DNA of 34,526 bases from Clostridia bacterium. Its GTDB lineage: Bacteria > Bacillota > Clostridia > Christensenellales > UBA1242. Below are positions 26,715 to 34,526 of this stretch, one piece after another. The position numbers were made by a program, and so were the translations under genes. How positions within the stretch are numbered: the stretch's first letter is position 1; each line of letters opens with the position of its first letter. The notes beneath the pieces are model-generated. The model was given only the letters and a program-made list of their open reading frames with translations. It ran no database searches and was not told where the DNA came from. The stretch spans positions 1-34,526 of the forward strand of contig JAFWWV010000110.1 in NCBI GenBank assembly GCA_017523305.1, in the 5' to 3' direction.

Positions 26715-27554
26715 ATGGAAAAATCAAAAGAAAGATTACAACTTTTAGAAAAGATTGCTGAATTTGAAAGAAAGGGCCTTTTTAATAATGACGTTGAAGA
26801 CGACCCAGAAACAAAAGAACTTTTACCAAATAAAGTTGATTATTTAAATAAAAAACTTAGCAGTAAAATTGCAACTTTTTTTGCCAATAAAATAGGCGAC
26901 CATTATTTTGGTAAAATGTTGAAAAACAAGCAAGCAATAATAAAAGAAGTAAAAGGTATAGAAAACTTTAAAAAAGTAGAAGGTGGCGCAATTATAACTT
27001 CAAACCACTTTCATCCATTTGAACAATATGCTGTGTTTACAGCAATAAGACCATATTTAAATGGAAGAATGTTTTATAAAGTTATTAGGGAAGGTAATTA
27101 TACAAACTTTCCAGGATTAATTGGATTTTTCTTTCGACATTGCAACACATTGCCTTTAAGTAGAAATACTGAAACAATGAGAAATTTTTTAAAAGCAATG
27201 AAAGTTTTATTAGAACGTGGTGAAAAAATTTTGGTTTACCCAGAACAGGCTATGTGGTGGAATTATAAAAAACCAAGACCATTAAAAGATGGGGCGTTTA
27301 AATTTGCTGTTACAAATAATGTTCCTGTGGTTCCTTGTTTTATTACAATGGAAGATAGTGATGTTTTAGATCCAGATGGTTTTTATGTACAAGCATATAC
27401 AATAAATATTTTGCCACCATTATATCCAGATAAAAATAAAACTAAGGCTGAAAACATTTCTTATATGAGAGATGAAAATTATAGATTATGGAAAGAAACT
27501 TATGAAAAGTTTTATAAAACAAAATTGGTTTATGAAACTGAAGAGAAAAAATAA
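26715..27554 (+). CDS. PlsC-like 1-acylglycerol-3-phosphate acyltransferase family protein
   Basis: Acyltransferases of this family add an acyl chain to lysophosphatidate or related lipids at the membrane. The motif I is present as N97-H98-FHPF-E103, so the usual H-x4-D becomes H-x4-E. Motif III is YPEQAMWW (near 170) in place of FPEG-T/S-R, and a VPVVP segment (near 200) follows. I start at ATG 26715, which lies 5 nt after AGGTGAT (26704-26710); the in-frame GTG at 26706 is part of that ribosome site. The gene precedes hisS by 39 nt and probably shares its transcript. The true acceptor is unknown. Confidence 0.8.
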   Translation: MEKSKERLQLLEKIAEFERKGLFNNDVEDDPETKELLPNKVDYLNKKLSSKIATFFANKIGDHYFGKMLKNKQAIIKEVKGIENFKKVEGGAIITSNHFHPFEQYAVFTAIRPYLNGRMFYKVIREGNYTNFPGLIGFFFRHCNTLPLSRNTETMRNFLKAMKVLLERGEKILVYPEQAMWWNYKKPRPLKDGAFKFAVTNNVPVVPCFITMEDSDVLDPDGFYVQAYTINILPPLYPDKNKTKAENISYMRDENYRLWKETYEKFYKTKLVYETEEKK

Positions 27555-27593
27555 GATTTCTTTTTTAGAATAAAGAAAGGAGGATATAAAAAA

Positions 27594-28835
27594 ATGAAAA
27601 CAACTCCAGTAAAAGGAACAAACGATTATTTACCAGCACAAGCTGAACTAAGAGATTATTTACAATCAAAAATTTTACAAACATATAAAGAACAAGGCTT
27701 TACAAGAATATATACACCAATTATTGAAGACGCAGAAAACTTAGATAAAAGTGATGGTGGCGATAATTTAAATCTTATTTTTAAAATTTTAAAAAGGGGA
27801 GATAAATTAACTTCTTGTTTAGAAAATAAAGATTATAACAATCTTGCTGATTTAGGTTTAAGGTATGACTTAACATTACCTTTAACAAGATTTTATTCAA
27901 ACAACAAAGCAGTTTTGCCACAAGTATTTAAATGTATTCAAATTGATAAAGTTTATAGGGCAGAACGTCCACAAAAGGGTAGAGATAGAGAGTTTGTTCA
28001 ATGTGATATTGATATTCTTGGTTCTTCAAATCCAAATTGTGAAATAGAACTTATTGATACAACAGCAACAGCTCTTTTAAATATTGGTTTATCAAAATTT
28101 AAAATTAGAATTAACGACAGAAGAATTTTAAAACAAGTATTATTATCTTTTGGTTTTTTGCCAGAACAACTTGATTCTGCTTGTATTACATTTGATAAAA
28201 TGGATAAAATTGGTTCTCAAGGTATTAAGCAAGAATTAACTGATAAAGGTTTTAACTCTAGCGCAATTGATAAACTTTGTGTTCTTGTTGAAAATTTACC
28301 AAAAACTGTTGATGAATTAGTTTCTATTTGTGGTCAAATGCCAGAAATTGATCAAATTAAATACATTATTGAAAGTGTAAAAACTTTAGCAGATAACAAA
28401 TATGGTATAGAATTTGATATTTCTCTTGTACGTGGTCAAGGTTATTACACAGGTGCAGTTTTTGAAATTCAAAGTGAAGAATTTTCTTGCTCAATTGGTG
28501 GTGGTGGAAGATATGATAATCTGGTAGGAAAGTTTACAGGTTCACCAGTACCAGCAGTAGGTTTTTCAATTGGGTTTGAAAGAATTTATTCTATCCTTAA
28601 TGCAAAGAATTATGTGTGTGAAGATAAGAAAAATAAAATCGCAATTTTTTATGGTAAAGATAGTTTTGTAAAAGCAATGCAATTTTCAAAAACAATTAAA
28701 AATACTTATGATGTTACACTTTTTGAAATGCCTAATAAGTTTGGTAAATTTTTAAATAAACTTGTTGAACAAGGTTTTAAAAATTATTGTGTTTATGATG
28801 AAGGCGCTGAAATTAAAGAGCTTAAAGCATTTTAG
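27594..28835 (+). CDS. hisS: Histidyl-tRNA synthetase, atypical short form
   Basis: The 413-aa class II enzyme charges tRNA-His. Motif 2 is present as YRAERPQKGRDREFVQCDIDI (near 122-142), the histidine-specific segment as LVRGQGYYTGAVFE (near 282-295) and motif 3 as GGGGRYDNLVG with GFSIGFER. The motif 2 wording is closer to archaeal and mollicute-type HisRS than to E. coli HisS, and RGQGYYTG replaces RGLDYY. The C-terminal anticodon-binding domain is short. HisZ is unlikely because the active-site loops are kept and no his genes are nearby. The ribosome site AAAGGAGGA is very strong. The gap to the upstream gene is too short for a T-box. Confidence 0.88.
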   Translation: MKTTPVKGTNDYLPAQAELRDYLQSKILQTYKEQGFTRIYTPIIEDAENLDKSDGGDNLNLIFKILKRGDKLTSCLENKDYNNLADLGLRYDLTLPLTRFYSNNKAVLPQVFKCIQIDKVYRAERPQKGRDREFVQCDIDILGSSNPNCEIELIDTTATALLNIGLSKFKIRINDRRILKQVLLSFGFLPEQLDSACITFDKMDKIGSQGIKQELTDKGFNSSAIDKLCVLVENLPKTVDELVSICGQMPEIDQIKYIIESVKTLADNKYGIEFDISLVRGQGYYTGAVFEIQSEEFSCSIGGGGRYDNLVGKFTGSPVPAVGFSIGFERIYSILNAKNYVCEDKKNKIAIFYGKDSFVKAMQFSKTIKNTYDVTLFEMPNKFGKFLNKLVEQGFKNYCVYDEGAEIKELKAF

Positions 28836-28856
28836 TAAAAAATATTGATATATAAA

Positions 28857-28895
28857 AAAAAGACTAACTTTTTTGGTTAGTCTTTTTGTTTTTTT
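28857..28895. terminator. Bidirectional terminator between hisS and the feo operon
   Basis: A 12-bp stem (28857-28868 with 28876-28887) around a 7-nt loop has A runs on one side and T runs on the other, so it can act on both strands. Confidence 0.85.
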
Positions 28896-29095
28896 TATTT
28901 TTCGTTATCACTGTTATCTTTTTTAAATTCATCTTCTGTTGGTTTTGAGTTGCAAGTACATTTTGTACAACTTTTTGAGTAAGGGCATTTTGTGCATTTA
29001 TTTCCACCATTTTTCATGGCACGAATATTAAAAAATAATATTAAACCAACAATTAAAACAACAGCAATTAAAATTACAATATCTATAAAATTCAT
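28895..29095 (-). CDS. FeoB-associated Cys-rich small membrane protein
   Basis: The 66-aa protein has one N-terminal membrane helix (about 4-25), then a cluster of Cys (CTKCPYSKSCTKCTC near 34-48) and a charged tail. This pattern, directly after feoB, is that of the small FeoB-associated Cys-rich proteins, which may bind iron or iron-sulfur near the transporter's cytoplasmic side. The ribosome site AAAAGGAG (complement of 29107-29114) overlaps the feoB stop codon, 17 nt separating the genes, so the two are co-expressed. Confidence 0.88.
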   Translation of the reverse strand: MNFIDIVILIAVVLIVGLILFFNIRAMKNGGNKCTKCPYSKSCTKCTCNSKPTEDEFKKDNSDNEK

Positions 29096-29112
29096 ATAAT
29101 TTTGTTCTCCTT

Positions 29113-31095
29113 TTATAGTAGCATAATTAAACTACCAACGCCGTTAATTAAACAAGCTAACGCCCAAGCAATTCCTGTTTGGAAGAGAACTGCAAACCAT
29201 GTTTTTTTAGCACTACCAAATTCTCTATGCATTGCACCAATAGCACCAAAACAAGGAGCAGAGAATAGGTTGAAAACCATAAATGCATAAGCAGAAACTG
29301 GGTTAAAGAAACCAAAAATTCCTGTTTGACTAAAAATTAAAGCGCCTTCAGTTACTTCTTCAGCAAGTCCAGCAATAACAGCCATACTTGAAATAACTTG
29401 TTCTTTAGCAACTAAACCTTGAATAGCGCTAACTGTAACTGCCCAGTTGTATGAACCAACCATAGGGTAGAAAATCCAAGCAAGAGCATTACCAATACCA
29501 GCTAAAATACTTTTTTCAACATCAACTCCGTATGTAAAGGTCCAGTCAAATGAAACAAGAACCCAAATTGCAATAGAGCAAAGTAAAATAACAGTTCCAG
29601 CTCTTTTCATAAATGACCATGTTTTTTCCCAAACATCACGGGCTATATATCTAAAACTAGGTAATTTATATTCAGGTAACTCGCTAATAAATGTATTGCT
29701 TTTACCTTTATAAACAAATTTTCTAAGTAAAATAGCACTAATAATAATTATAACAATTGAAAGTAAATAAAGTGAAACGGTAACAATCCAAGAATTAGTG
29801 AAAAAATAATTTGCAAATAAAGCAATGATAGGAAGTTTAGCAGAGCAAGGTATGAAAGGAGTTAACATTACTGTTGCATTTTTTTCGTTTTCGTCTTCAA
29901 TAGTTCTTGTTGTCATAATAGCAGGAACAGCACAACCTGAACCTACAATAAAAGGTATAAGAGATTTTCCACTTAAGCCAAATTTTCTAAATAATCTGTC
30001 AAAGAAGAAGGAAATTCTACTCATATAACCAGTAGTTTCAAGTAAAACGATACAAATAAATAAGATTATAAGTTGTGGAACAAATGTAAGTACGGCGCCA
30101 ACGCCAGCTATCATACCATCACACAACAAACTGATAGCCCAGTCACTTGCACCTAAGTTTGTAAGCCAGGCGTTAACGGTATCTGAAAACCAAGTAACAC
30201 CAGAGTCAACCAAGTCAACAGTATAAGTACCAACAACACCAACTGATAGGTAATAAACTAAAGCCATAATAGCTACAAAAATTGGAATAGCTAACCATTT
30301 ATTTAAAAACACTTTATCAAGTTTATCTGTAACAGAAGCTGGTTTTTGTTTTTGAACAACACATTTTTCTTTTACTTTTACAACAAAATTATATCTTTGA
30401 TTAGCAATAATTTGTTCTACATCGGAATCATAATTATCTTCAACTTTTTTTATAAGTTTTTCAATTTTATTAGTTTTTAAACTTTTATCAGTAAAATCTT
30501 CATCTTGTTCAAGAACTTTTACAGCAATAAAACGTTTATTATCTGTTTTTAAAGTTTTAATAATTTCTTCTAAAGATTCTTCAACAATTGGTTCATAAAT
30601 TTGTTTTGTTTTTTTAGTAAGACTACCTTTGTTAATAGTATTAATTAATTCGTCAATACCTTTTTTCTTTAAAGCAGAAATTTTTACAACGCCTACACCT
30701 AATTGTTTTGAAAGTAAGTTTTCGTCAATTGAAAGTCCTTTTTTTTCTAGTAAGTCACACATATTAAGTGCAACAACTATTTTTGTATCAAGTTCCATAA
30801 GTTGGGTGGTTAAATATAAACTTCTTTCAATGCTTGTTGCATCAATAATATTAATAACTAAATCTGGTTTTTCTTCTAATAAAAAGTTTCTTGAAACTTT
30901 TTCTTCACTTGTATATGGTGAAAGGGAATATATGCCTGGTAAGTCGATAAGTTCATGTTCAGTATTTTTAATATATCCAGATTTCTTTTCTACTGTTACG
31001 CCAGGCCAGTTACCAATTTTTTGGTTTGAGCCAGTTAACAAGTTGAATAGGGTAGTTTTTCCACTATTTTGATTACCAATAAGAGCAATTTTCAT
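29113..31095 (-). CDS. feoB: Ferrous iron transport protein B
   Basis: FeoB imports Fe(II) across the cytoplasmic membrane. The N-terminal G-protein domain has G1 GNQNSGKTT (7-15), the switch region with GVTVE (32-36), G3 DLPG (51-54) and G4 NMCD (near 111-114). The linker is followed by the two-repeat membrane core, with GSGCAVPAIMTTRT near 390 and a second gate motif AKEQVISSM near 565. The 660-aa length is normal. Its ATG overlaps the feoA stop (TGATG), so they are translationally coupled. Confidence 0.97.
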   Translation of the reverse strand: MKIALIGNQNSGKTTLFNLLTGSNQKIGNWPGVTVEKKSGYIKNTEHELIDLPGIYSLSPYTSEEKVSRNFLLEEKPDLVINIIDATSIERSLYLTTQLMELDTKIVVALNMCDLLEKKGLSIDENLLSKQLGVGVVKISALKKKGIDELINTINKGSLTKKTKQIYEPIVEESLEEIIKTLKTDNKRFIAVKVLEQDEDFTDKSLKTNKIEKLIKKVEDNYDSDVEQIIANQRYNFVVKVKEKCVVQKQKPASVTDKLDKVFLNKWLAIPIFVAIMALVYYLSVGVVGTYTVDLVDSGVTWFSDTVNAWLTNLGASDWAISLLCDGMIAGVGAVLTFVPQLIILFICIVLLETTGYMSRISFFFDRLFRKFGLSGKSLIPFIVGSGCAVPAIMTTRTIEDENEKNATVMLTPFIPCSAKLPIIALFANYFFTNSWIVTVSLYLLSIVIIIISAILLRKFVYKGKSNTFISELPEYKLPSFRYIARDVWEKTWSFMKRAGTVILLCSIAIWVLVSFDWTFTYGVDVEKSILAGIGNALAWIFYPMVGSYNWAVTVSAIQGLVAKEQVISSMAVIAGLAEEVTEGALIFSQTGIFGFFNPVSAYAFMVFNLFSAPCFGAIGAMHREFGSAKKTWFAVLFQTGIAWALACLINGVGSLIMLL

Positions 31096-31355
31096 CAGTC
31101 AACTACCTCCACATCAATATTTTGCATATCGCTAAGTCTTAAACAAAGCTCGTAACCACGCAATTCAATGTCAATAGGGTCTCCAAGAGGAGCTATTTTT
31201 TTTATAGTTATAACAACATTTTTTGTTATTCCCATATCTAAAAGGCGTCTTCTTAAGGCTTTATTGTCATTATGTAAGGCTAAAACTTTTGCTTTTTGAC
31301 CTAAAACTAGGTCAGATAAATGTCCAGTTTGTCCTTTTTCTAATGAATTTTTCAT
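31095..31355 (-). CDS. feoA: Ferrous iron transport protein A
   Basis: FeoA is a small SH3-like protein that binds and supports FeoB. The 86-aa reading has the family core: RRRLLDMGITKNVVITIKKIAPLGDPIDIELRG, in which LLDMG and APLGDP are typical. I start at the ATG at 31355, which has AAAGGA (complement of 31365-31370) 9 nt upstream. A further upstream ATG at 31388 would add 11 residues but lies inside a palindrome and lacks a ribosome site. Confidence 0.93.
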   Translation of the reverse strand: MKNSLEKGQTGHLSDLVLGQKAKVLALHNDNKALRRRLLDMGITKNVVITIKKIAPLGDPIDIELRGYELCLRLSDMQNIDVEVVD

Positions 31356-31376
31356 AAAAATAAATCCTTTTAACAA

Positions 31377-31431
31377 AATGTGAAACATTTTTCACATTAA
31401 GAATGGTACCATATTTTTTTTTGATTTGCAA
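31377..31431 (-). promoter_or_regulatory. Putative feo promoter and operator palindrome
   Basis: On the reverse strand, TTGCAA (31426-31431), 17 nt, TACCAT (complement of 31403-31408) is a weak promoter. The predicted start near 31396 falls inside a perfect 9-bp inverted repeat, AATGTGAAA and TTTCACATT, with a 4-nt centre (31377-31398). The site should be well placed for repression. It does not match the Fur box, so the regulator is unknown. Confidence 0.5.
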
Positions 31432-31457
31432 CTATAATTTAAAGATTTTTGTTTTGT

Positions 31458-31486
31458 TTGACTAAATATTTTTTAAAGTATAAACT
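31458..31486 (+). promoter_or_regulatory. Promoter of the TetR-rpiB unit
   Basis: TTGACT (31458-31463), 17 nt, TAAACT (31481-31486). Transcription would begin near 31493, just before AAGGAGAG (31496-31503), which is an unusual 18 nt from the ATG at 31522. Confidence 0.65.
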
Positions 31487-31521
31487 ATATATATTAAGGA
31501 GAGTAGTCAAAAAAAACTATT

Positions 31522-32118
31522 ATGCAAAAAGAAATTAGACAACCTGTTCAACAACGTAGTATTGAAACTAAACGCAAGATTATAACTGCTGGTTATTTTT
31601 TATTTGCAAAAAATGGTTTTTTTAAAACTAATACTGCACAAATAGCAAAACAAGCACAAGTATCAACAGGTATTGTGTATGGATATTTTCAAGATAAAAA
31701 GGATATATTAAAAGAAGTTATTAATGAATATATAACACAAGTATATGATCCCATTTTTAACCTTATTGATAATCTTGGTAAAAAGGAAAGTTCTTTAAAA
31801 CTTATTAACGATATTTTAGATTTAGCTGAAAATCTACATAAAGATAGTTGTGATATTCATAGAGAGTTAAATGCTGTTTCGCAAGCAGATGAAGAAATTG
31901 GTAAAACTTTTGTTGATTTACAAGACCAAGTAACATTAAGATTTGTTAAAAAATTGGAAGAACTTGGTTATAAAAAAATAACTAACGAAAATATACACTT
32001 AGCAATGAATTTAATTGAAAGTTACGTTCACGAAGTTGTTTATGATAATCACTCTTACATAAATTATAAAAAGTTAAGGGAAATTGTTGTAAATTTAATT
32101 TATTCAATGTTTAAATAA
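31522..32118 (+). CDS. TetR/AcrR-family transcriptional regulator
   Basis: The 198-aa protein has a TetR N-terminal helix-turn-helix at about 15-60 (ITAGYFLFAKNGFFKTNTAQIAKQAQVSTGIVYGYFQDK), with the usual GIVYGYF recognition helix. A ligand-binding domain with no recognisable specificity follows. The start is fixed by an in-frame TAG at 31504, so no longer form is possible. It lies divergent from feoA, so a role at the palindrome between them is conceivable but unproven. rpiB follows 22 nt later in the same transcript. Confidence 0.9.
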   Translation: MQKEIRQPVQQRSIETKRKIITAGYFLFAKNGFFKTNTAQIAKQAQVSTGIVYGYFQDKKDILKEVINEYITQVYDPIFNLIDNLGKKESSLKLINDILDLAENLHKDSCDIHRELNAVSQADEEIGKTFVDLQDQVTLRFVKKLEELGYKKITNENIHLAMNLIESYVHEVVYDNHSYINYKKLREIVVNLIYSMFK

Positions 32119-32139
32119 TTTTTTAAAAGGAAAATTTTT

Positions 32140-32568
32140 ATGATTATTCTTGGGGCAGACCATGCTGGTTTTGAATTAAAAGAAACATTAAAAAACTATC
32201 TTCAAGAGTTAAATGAAGATATCTTAGATGTTGGTGCTTATAAAGTAGATAGTGAAGATAATTTTTCTACATTTGTTAAACTTATGGTTAAATCATTTAA
32301 AGATTACCCAGATTCACAAATTATAGCAGTGTGTGGTTCTGGCGTAGGTATGAATATAGGACTTAATAAACAAAAAGGAGTTTTTTGTTGCTTAGGCCAT
32401 ACTGTTGAAGAAGTTGTTAAATCTAGAGAGCATAACAATATTAACGCTCTTGCTTTAGGTGGTAGAACAACAGAAGTTGAAAATGCAAAACAAATGGTTA
32501 AAGCTTTTTTAACAACAAAACATCTTGGTGGAAAATATACAAAGCGTATGACAGATATTGATTTATAA
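32140..32568 (+). CDS. rpiB: Ribose-5-phosphate isomerase B (RpiB/LacAB family)
   Basis: RpiB interconverts ribose-5-phosphate and ribulose-5-phosphate in the pentose phosphate pathway. The 142-aa protein has the GADHAGFELK start (D6, H7), C65 in VCGSGVGM as catalytic base, and REHNNINALALGGR near 97-110. AAAAGGAAAA precedes the ATG. A sugar-isomerase of the LacA/LacB subgroup is the main alternative. A terminator follows immediately. Confidence 0.9.
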   Translation: MIILGADHAGFELKETLKNYLQELNEDILDVGAYKVDSEDNFSTFVKLMVKSFKDYPDSQIIAVCGSGVGMNIGLNKQKGVFCCLGHTVEEVVKSREHNNINALALGGRTTEVENAKQMVKAFLTTKHLGGKYTKRMTDIDL

Positions 32569-32576
32569 AAAACAGG

Positions 32577-32605
32577 CGACACAAAAATATGTGTCGTTTT
32601 TTTTT
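32577..32605 (+). terminator. Terminator after rpiB
   Basis: A 7-bp GC-containing stem, CGACACA with TGTGTCG (32577-32583 with 32590-32596), around AAAATA is followed by nine T. Confidence 0.88.
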
Positions 32606-32644
32606 GTCCTAATTCAAAAGGATTGTGAATAAGCATATATTGTT

Positions 32645-33331
32645 ATGAAAACAAAATTAAAAAAAATAATTCTTATTTGTATGGCTTTTGCATTTGTTTT
32701 TCTTTTTGCTTGTTCAAATTCTCAAAAGAATAATAAAACTCAAAATATTCTTCAAAACTCTTTAAGCGAGTACAGAAAAAACTTATTTGTAGGTAAAACA
32801 GATAATTTTATAGCAACATTTTCTTCTGGAAAAAGGGAAGATAGTTATATTATGGATGGGAATAAAACAAAGTTAGTTAACTTTGGAGTTTTAACAATTA
32901 CTTTTATAAAAAATCCCGATAGTACTTCGCCACAATTTGAGTTGAAAGTAAACACTAATACTTATGCAGGGGAACTTGAGAGAAACCCATATGATAATAC
33001 TTTTGTTTACGATATTGAAACACAAGTTGATGATAAAAATGTTTTAACTTTGTATGTAGTTGATTTTGACGAATATATAACTCTTGATTGTTTATCTAAA
33101 AATTGGAATATAACTTATCAAAAATCTTTAGAAATTTTTAAAAACAAATATGAAAAGGAAATAAAAACTCATACAAATAACAATGTTTTACAAGGTGAGA
33201 TATATATTAAAATTGTTTCAAGTGATAAACAGCTTAAAAATATATACTGGTATGTATTGCTTGTATGTAAAAATGGAGATATGTATGCAACTCTTATAGA
33301 TACAAAAACGGGAGATATATTACAAAACTAA
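32645..33331 (+). CDS. Small lipoprotein of unknown function
   Basis: The N-terminus has Lys residues, a hydrophobic stretch and the lipobox FLFAC, so Lgt would lipidate Cys 23 and the 228-aa protein would sit on the outer face of the membrane. The mature part is mostly beta-strand-like with many Asn, Thr and Lys and no motif I know. The segment before the ATG (from the -10-like TATATT at 32636) resembles the region before the gene at 8257, but I see no good -35 and no ribosome site within 15 nt. Confidence 0.75.
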   Translation: MKTKLKKIILICMAFAFVFLFACSNSQKNNKTQNILQNSLSEYRKNLFVGKTDNFIATFSSGKREDSYIMDGNKTKLVNFGVLTITFIKNPDSTSPQFELKVNTNTYAGELERNPYDNTFVYDIETQVDDKNVLTLYVVDFDEYITLDCLSKNWNITYQKSLEIFKNKYEKEIKTHTNNNVLQGEIYIKIVSSDKQLKNIYWYVLLVCKNGDMYATLIDTKTGDILQN

Positions 33332-33341
33332 AATTATTTCT

Positions 33342-33370
33342 TTGTTTTTTTATAAAAATAATGTTAAAAT
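33342..33370 (+). promoter_or_regulatory. Promoter placed for a leaderless hflX mRNA
   Basis: TTGTTT (33342-33347), 17 nt, TAAAAT (33365-33370) with an extended TG at 33362-33363. It ends 7 nt before ATG 33378. The TTG of the -35 box could be mistaken for an earlier start codon. Confidence 0.65.
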
Positions 33371-33377
33371 CTTAAGT

Positions 33378-34475
33378 ATGAAAAAGAATAATTTAAAAGA
33401 TACTTCAAAACAAAAAGAAAGAGCACTTATTGTAGGTGTTGCTTTTAATAAAAATCAATATAACTTTGAACCAGCACTTGAAGAACTTTCAAGTTTATGT
33501 TACACAGCTGGTCTTGAAGTCGTAGGTAGCGCATATCAAAATGTAAAAGAACAAAATCCATCAACATTATTAGGTTCTGGAAAAGTAGAAGAAATTAGAC
33601 TTTTAGTTGAAGAACTTGATGCAAATGTTGTTGTGGTAGATTGTGAGTTAACAGGTTCTCAACTTAATAATATTTCAGATATTGTTAAAGTTAAGGTTAT
33701 TGATAGGGCAATGTTAATTTTAGATATCTTTGCTGGTCGTGCTACAACAAACGAAGGTAGACTTCAAGTTAAACTTGCTCAACTTAAATATAGTTTGCCA
33801 AGAATAAGTAGTATATCAAACTCTTCAGGTAGATTTGGTAGCGCAGGTGTGGGTATGCGTGGCCCAGGCGAAACTAAACTAGAAACTGATAAACGTGCTA
33901 TTAGAGAAAATATTATAAAACTTGAAAAAGAAATTAGAAAGATAAAAGAAAATAGACAAGTTCAAAAAAGTTCAAGAAAGAAAAACCAAGTTAAACAAGT
34001 TGCTATAGTAGGTTATACAAACGCAGGAAAGTCAACTTTAATGAATACAATAACAAAAGCTGGTATTTATGCTGATAACTTATTATTTGCTACACTTGAT
34101 ACTACAACAAGAAATTTGTGGTTAGATAATAATCAACAAATAGTTTTAATTGATACTGTTGGTTTTATTGATAAATTGCCACACGCTTTTATTCAAGCTT
34201 TTAATGCAACCTTAGAAGAAACTGCAGATGCTGATTTACTTTTACATGTAATAGATGCTTCAGATCCAAATTATAAAGAACACATTGAAGTTGTTGAACA
34301 AGTTTTAAAGGAAATTCACGCTGATAAAATACCTGTTATAAAAGTTTTTAACAAAATAGATAAAATAGGAAAGCCTTTTGAGGTTCCACCAGAAACTGTT
34401 TTAATTAGTGCAAAAAACAATAACGGTATTGATTTGTTAAAGGAAAAAATAAAAAACACTTTGTTTAATAATTAA
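33378..34475 (+). CDS. hflX: GTPase HflX
   Basis: HflX binds the 50S ribosome and rescues or splits stalled and hibernating ribosomes. The N-terminal HflX domain (about 15-175) ends in the GPGETKLETDKR signature, followed by a coiled-coil link and a G domain: GYTNAGKST, an internal DTTTR switch, DTVGFI and NKID. I start at the ATG at 33378 (365 aa). The TTG at 33342 that would add 12 residues lies in the promoter. The short C-terminus after the G domain is usual. Confidence 0.93.
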   Translation: MKKNNLKDTSKQKERALIVGVAFNKNQYNFEPALEELSSLCYTAGLEVVGSAYQNVKEQNPSTLLGSGKVEEIRLLVEELDANVVVVDCELTGSQLNNISDIVKVKVIDRAMLILDIFAGRATTNEGRLQVKLAQLKYSLPRISSISNSSGRFGSAGVGMRGPGETKLETDKRAIRENIIKLEKEIRKIKENRQVQKSSRKKNQVKQVAIVGYTNAGKSTLMNTITKAGIYADNLLFATLDTTTRNLWLDNNQQIVLIDTVGFIDKLPHAFIQAFNATLEETADADLLLHVIDASDPNYKEHIEVVEQVLKEIHADKIPVIKVFNKIDKIGKPFEVPPETVLISAKNNNGIDLLKEKIKNTLFNN

Positions 34476-34485
34476 TAAAAAAAAT

Positions 34486-34526
34486 AAAAATGTTAGCAAA
34501 ATTTAAAAATTTGTTAACATTTTTTT
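34486..34526 (+). terminator. Terminator after hflX
   Basis: A 15-bp stem with one G-T pair (34486-34500 with 34510-34524) around a short A/T loop is followed by T at the window end, where it is cut off. Confidence 0.8.

Noticed and set aside
31356..31388. ATG at 31388 as start of feoA
   Set aside because: It lies in the palindrome at the predicted transcription start and has no ribosome site, unlike 31355.
31377..31398. Fur box at feoA
   Set aside because: The sequence lacks the GATAAT-type repeats of Fur sites.
33342..33377. TTG at 33342 as start of hflX
   Set aside because: The triplet is part of a -35 box; the promoter leads to ATG 33378.

Overview
The window reads as chromosomal DNA of a very AT-rich, single-membrane bacterium, most likely an uncultured low-GC member of the Bacillota (Clostridia or a relative). 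The grounds are: Lgt with lipobox proteins, a DivIVA-like protein, RecX/AcpS/MazF synteny resembling Bacillus, FeoA/FeoB, strong AGGAGG-type ribosome sites, and U-tract terminators. I could not compute GC; by eye it is around 28 %. The standard code fits throughout (TAA and TGA both end genes). Genus assignment is not possible from this view.

Region 1 (1-8180) is a four-gene block resembling the membrane core of a type IV secretion/conjugation apparatus: a small two-helix VirB2/TrbC-like protein, a 572-aa orphan lipoprotein, a 981-aa VirB6/TrbL-like membrane protein with a long coiled-coil tail, and an 874-aa VirB4 ATPase with a VirB3/PrgI-like N-terminus. Each gene appears to have its own promoter. 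No relaxase, coupling protein, integrase or att site is visible here, and the block is followed directly by housekeeping genes.

Region 2 (8181-12467) holds a double zinc-ribbon/TM2-like membrane protein, mnmA, a DUF2130-type coiled-coil/nuclease-like gene broken by one in-frame TAA and flanked by near-identical terminators, and a MntP/YtaF-like membrane protein. A reverse-strand SGNH hydrolase follows.

Region 3 (13380-20024) starts with a tight operon: XRE membrane regulator, IMPACT/YigZ, hpt, recX, acpS. Next come a MazF toxin preceded by an unrecognised 61-aa protein in the antitoxin position, an RlmD-type 23S rRNA methyltransferase, and lgt overlapping a DivIVA-like gene.

Region 4 (20023-28890) contains a reverse-strand orphan, a heavy-metal permease with a His-rich loop, oligoendopeptidase F, an N-formylglutamate amidohydrolase-like protein, tRNA-Asn with a consensus promoter, an ArsB/SLC13-type permease, and a PlsC-like acyltransferase with HisRS.

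Region 5 (28895-34526) holds the reverse-strand feoA-feoB-Cys-rich small protein operon, a divergent TetR-rpiB pair, a small lipoprotein, and hflX.

The most notable cross-cutting signal is that many transcription units have a good -35/-10 pair whose -10 hexamer ends only 5-9 nt before the start codon, with no Shine-Dalgarno sequence. These mRNAs should be leaderless or nearly so, while other genes in the window use strong Shine-Dalgarno sites. The intact genes cover the window densely; no stretch longer than about 230 nt lacks a gene.
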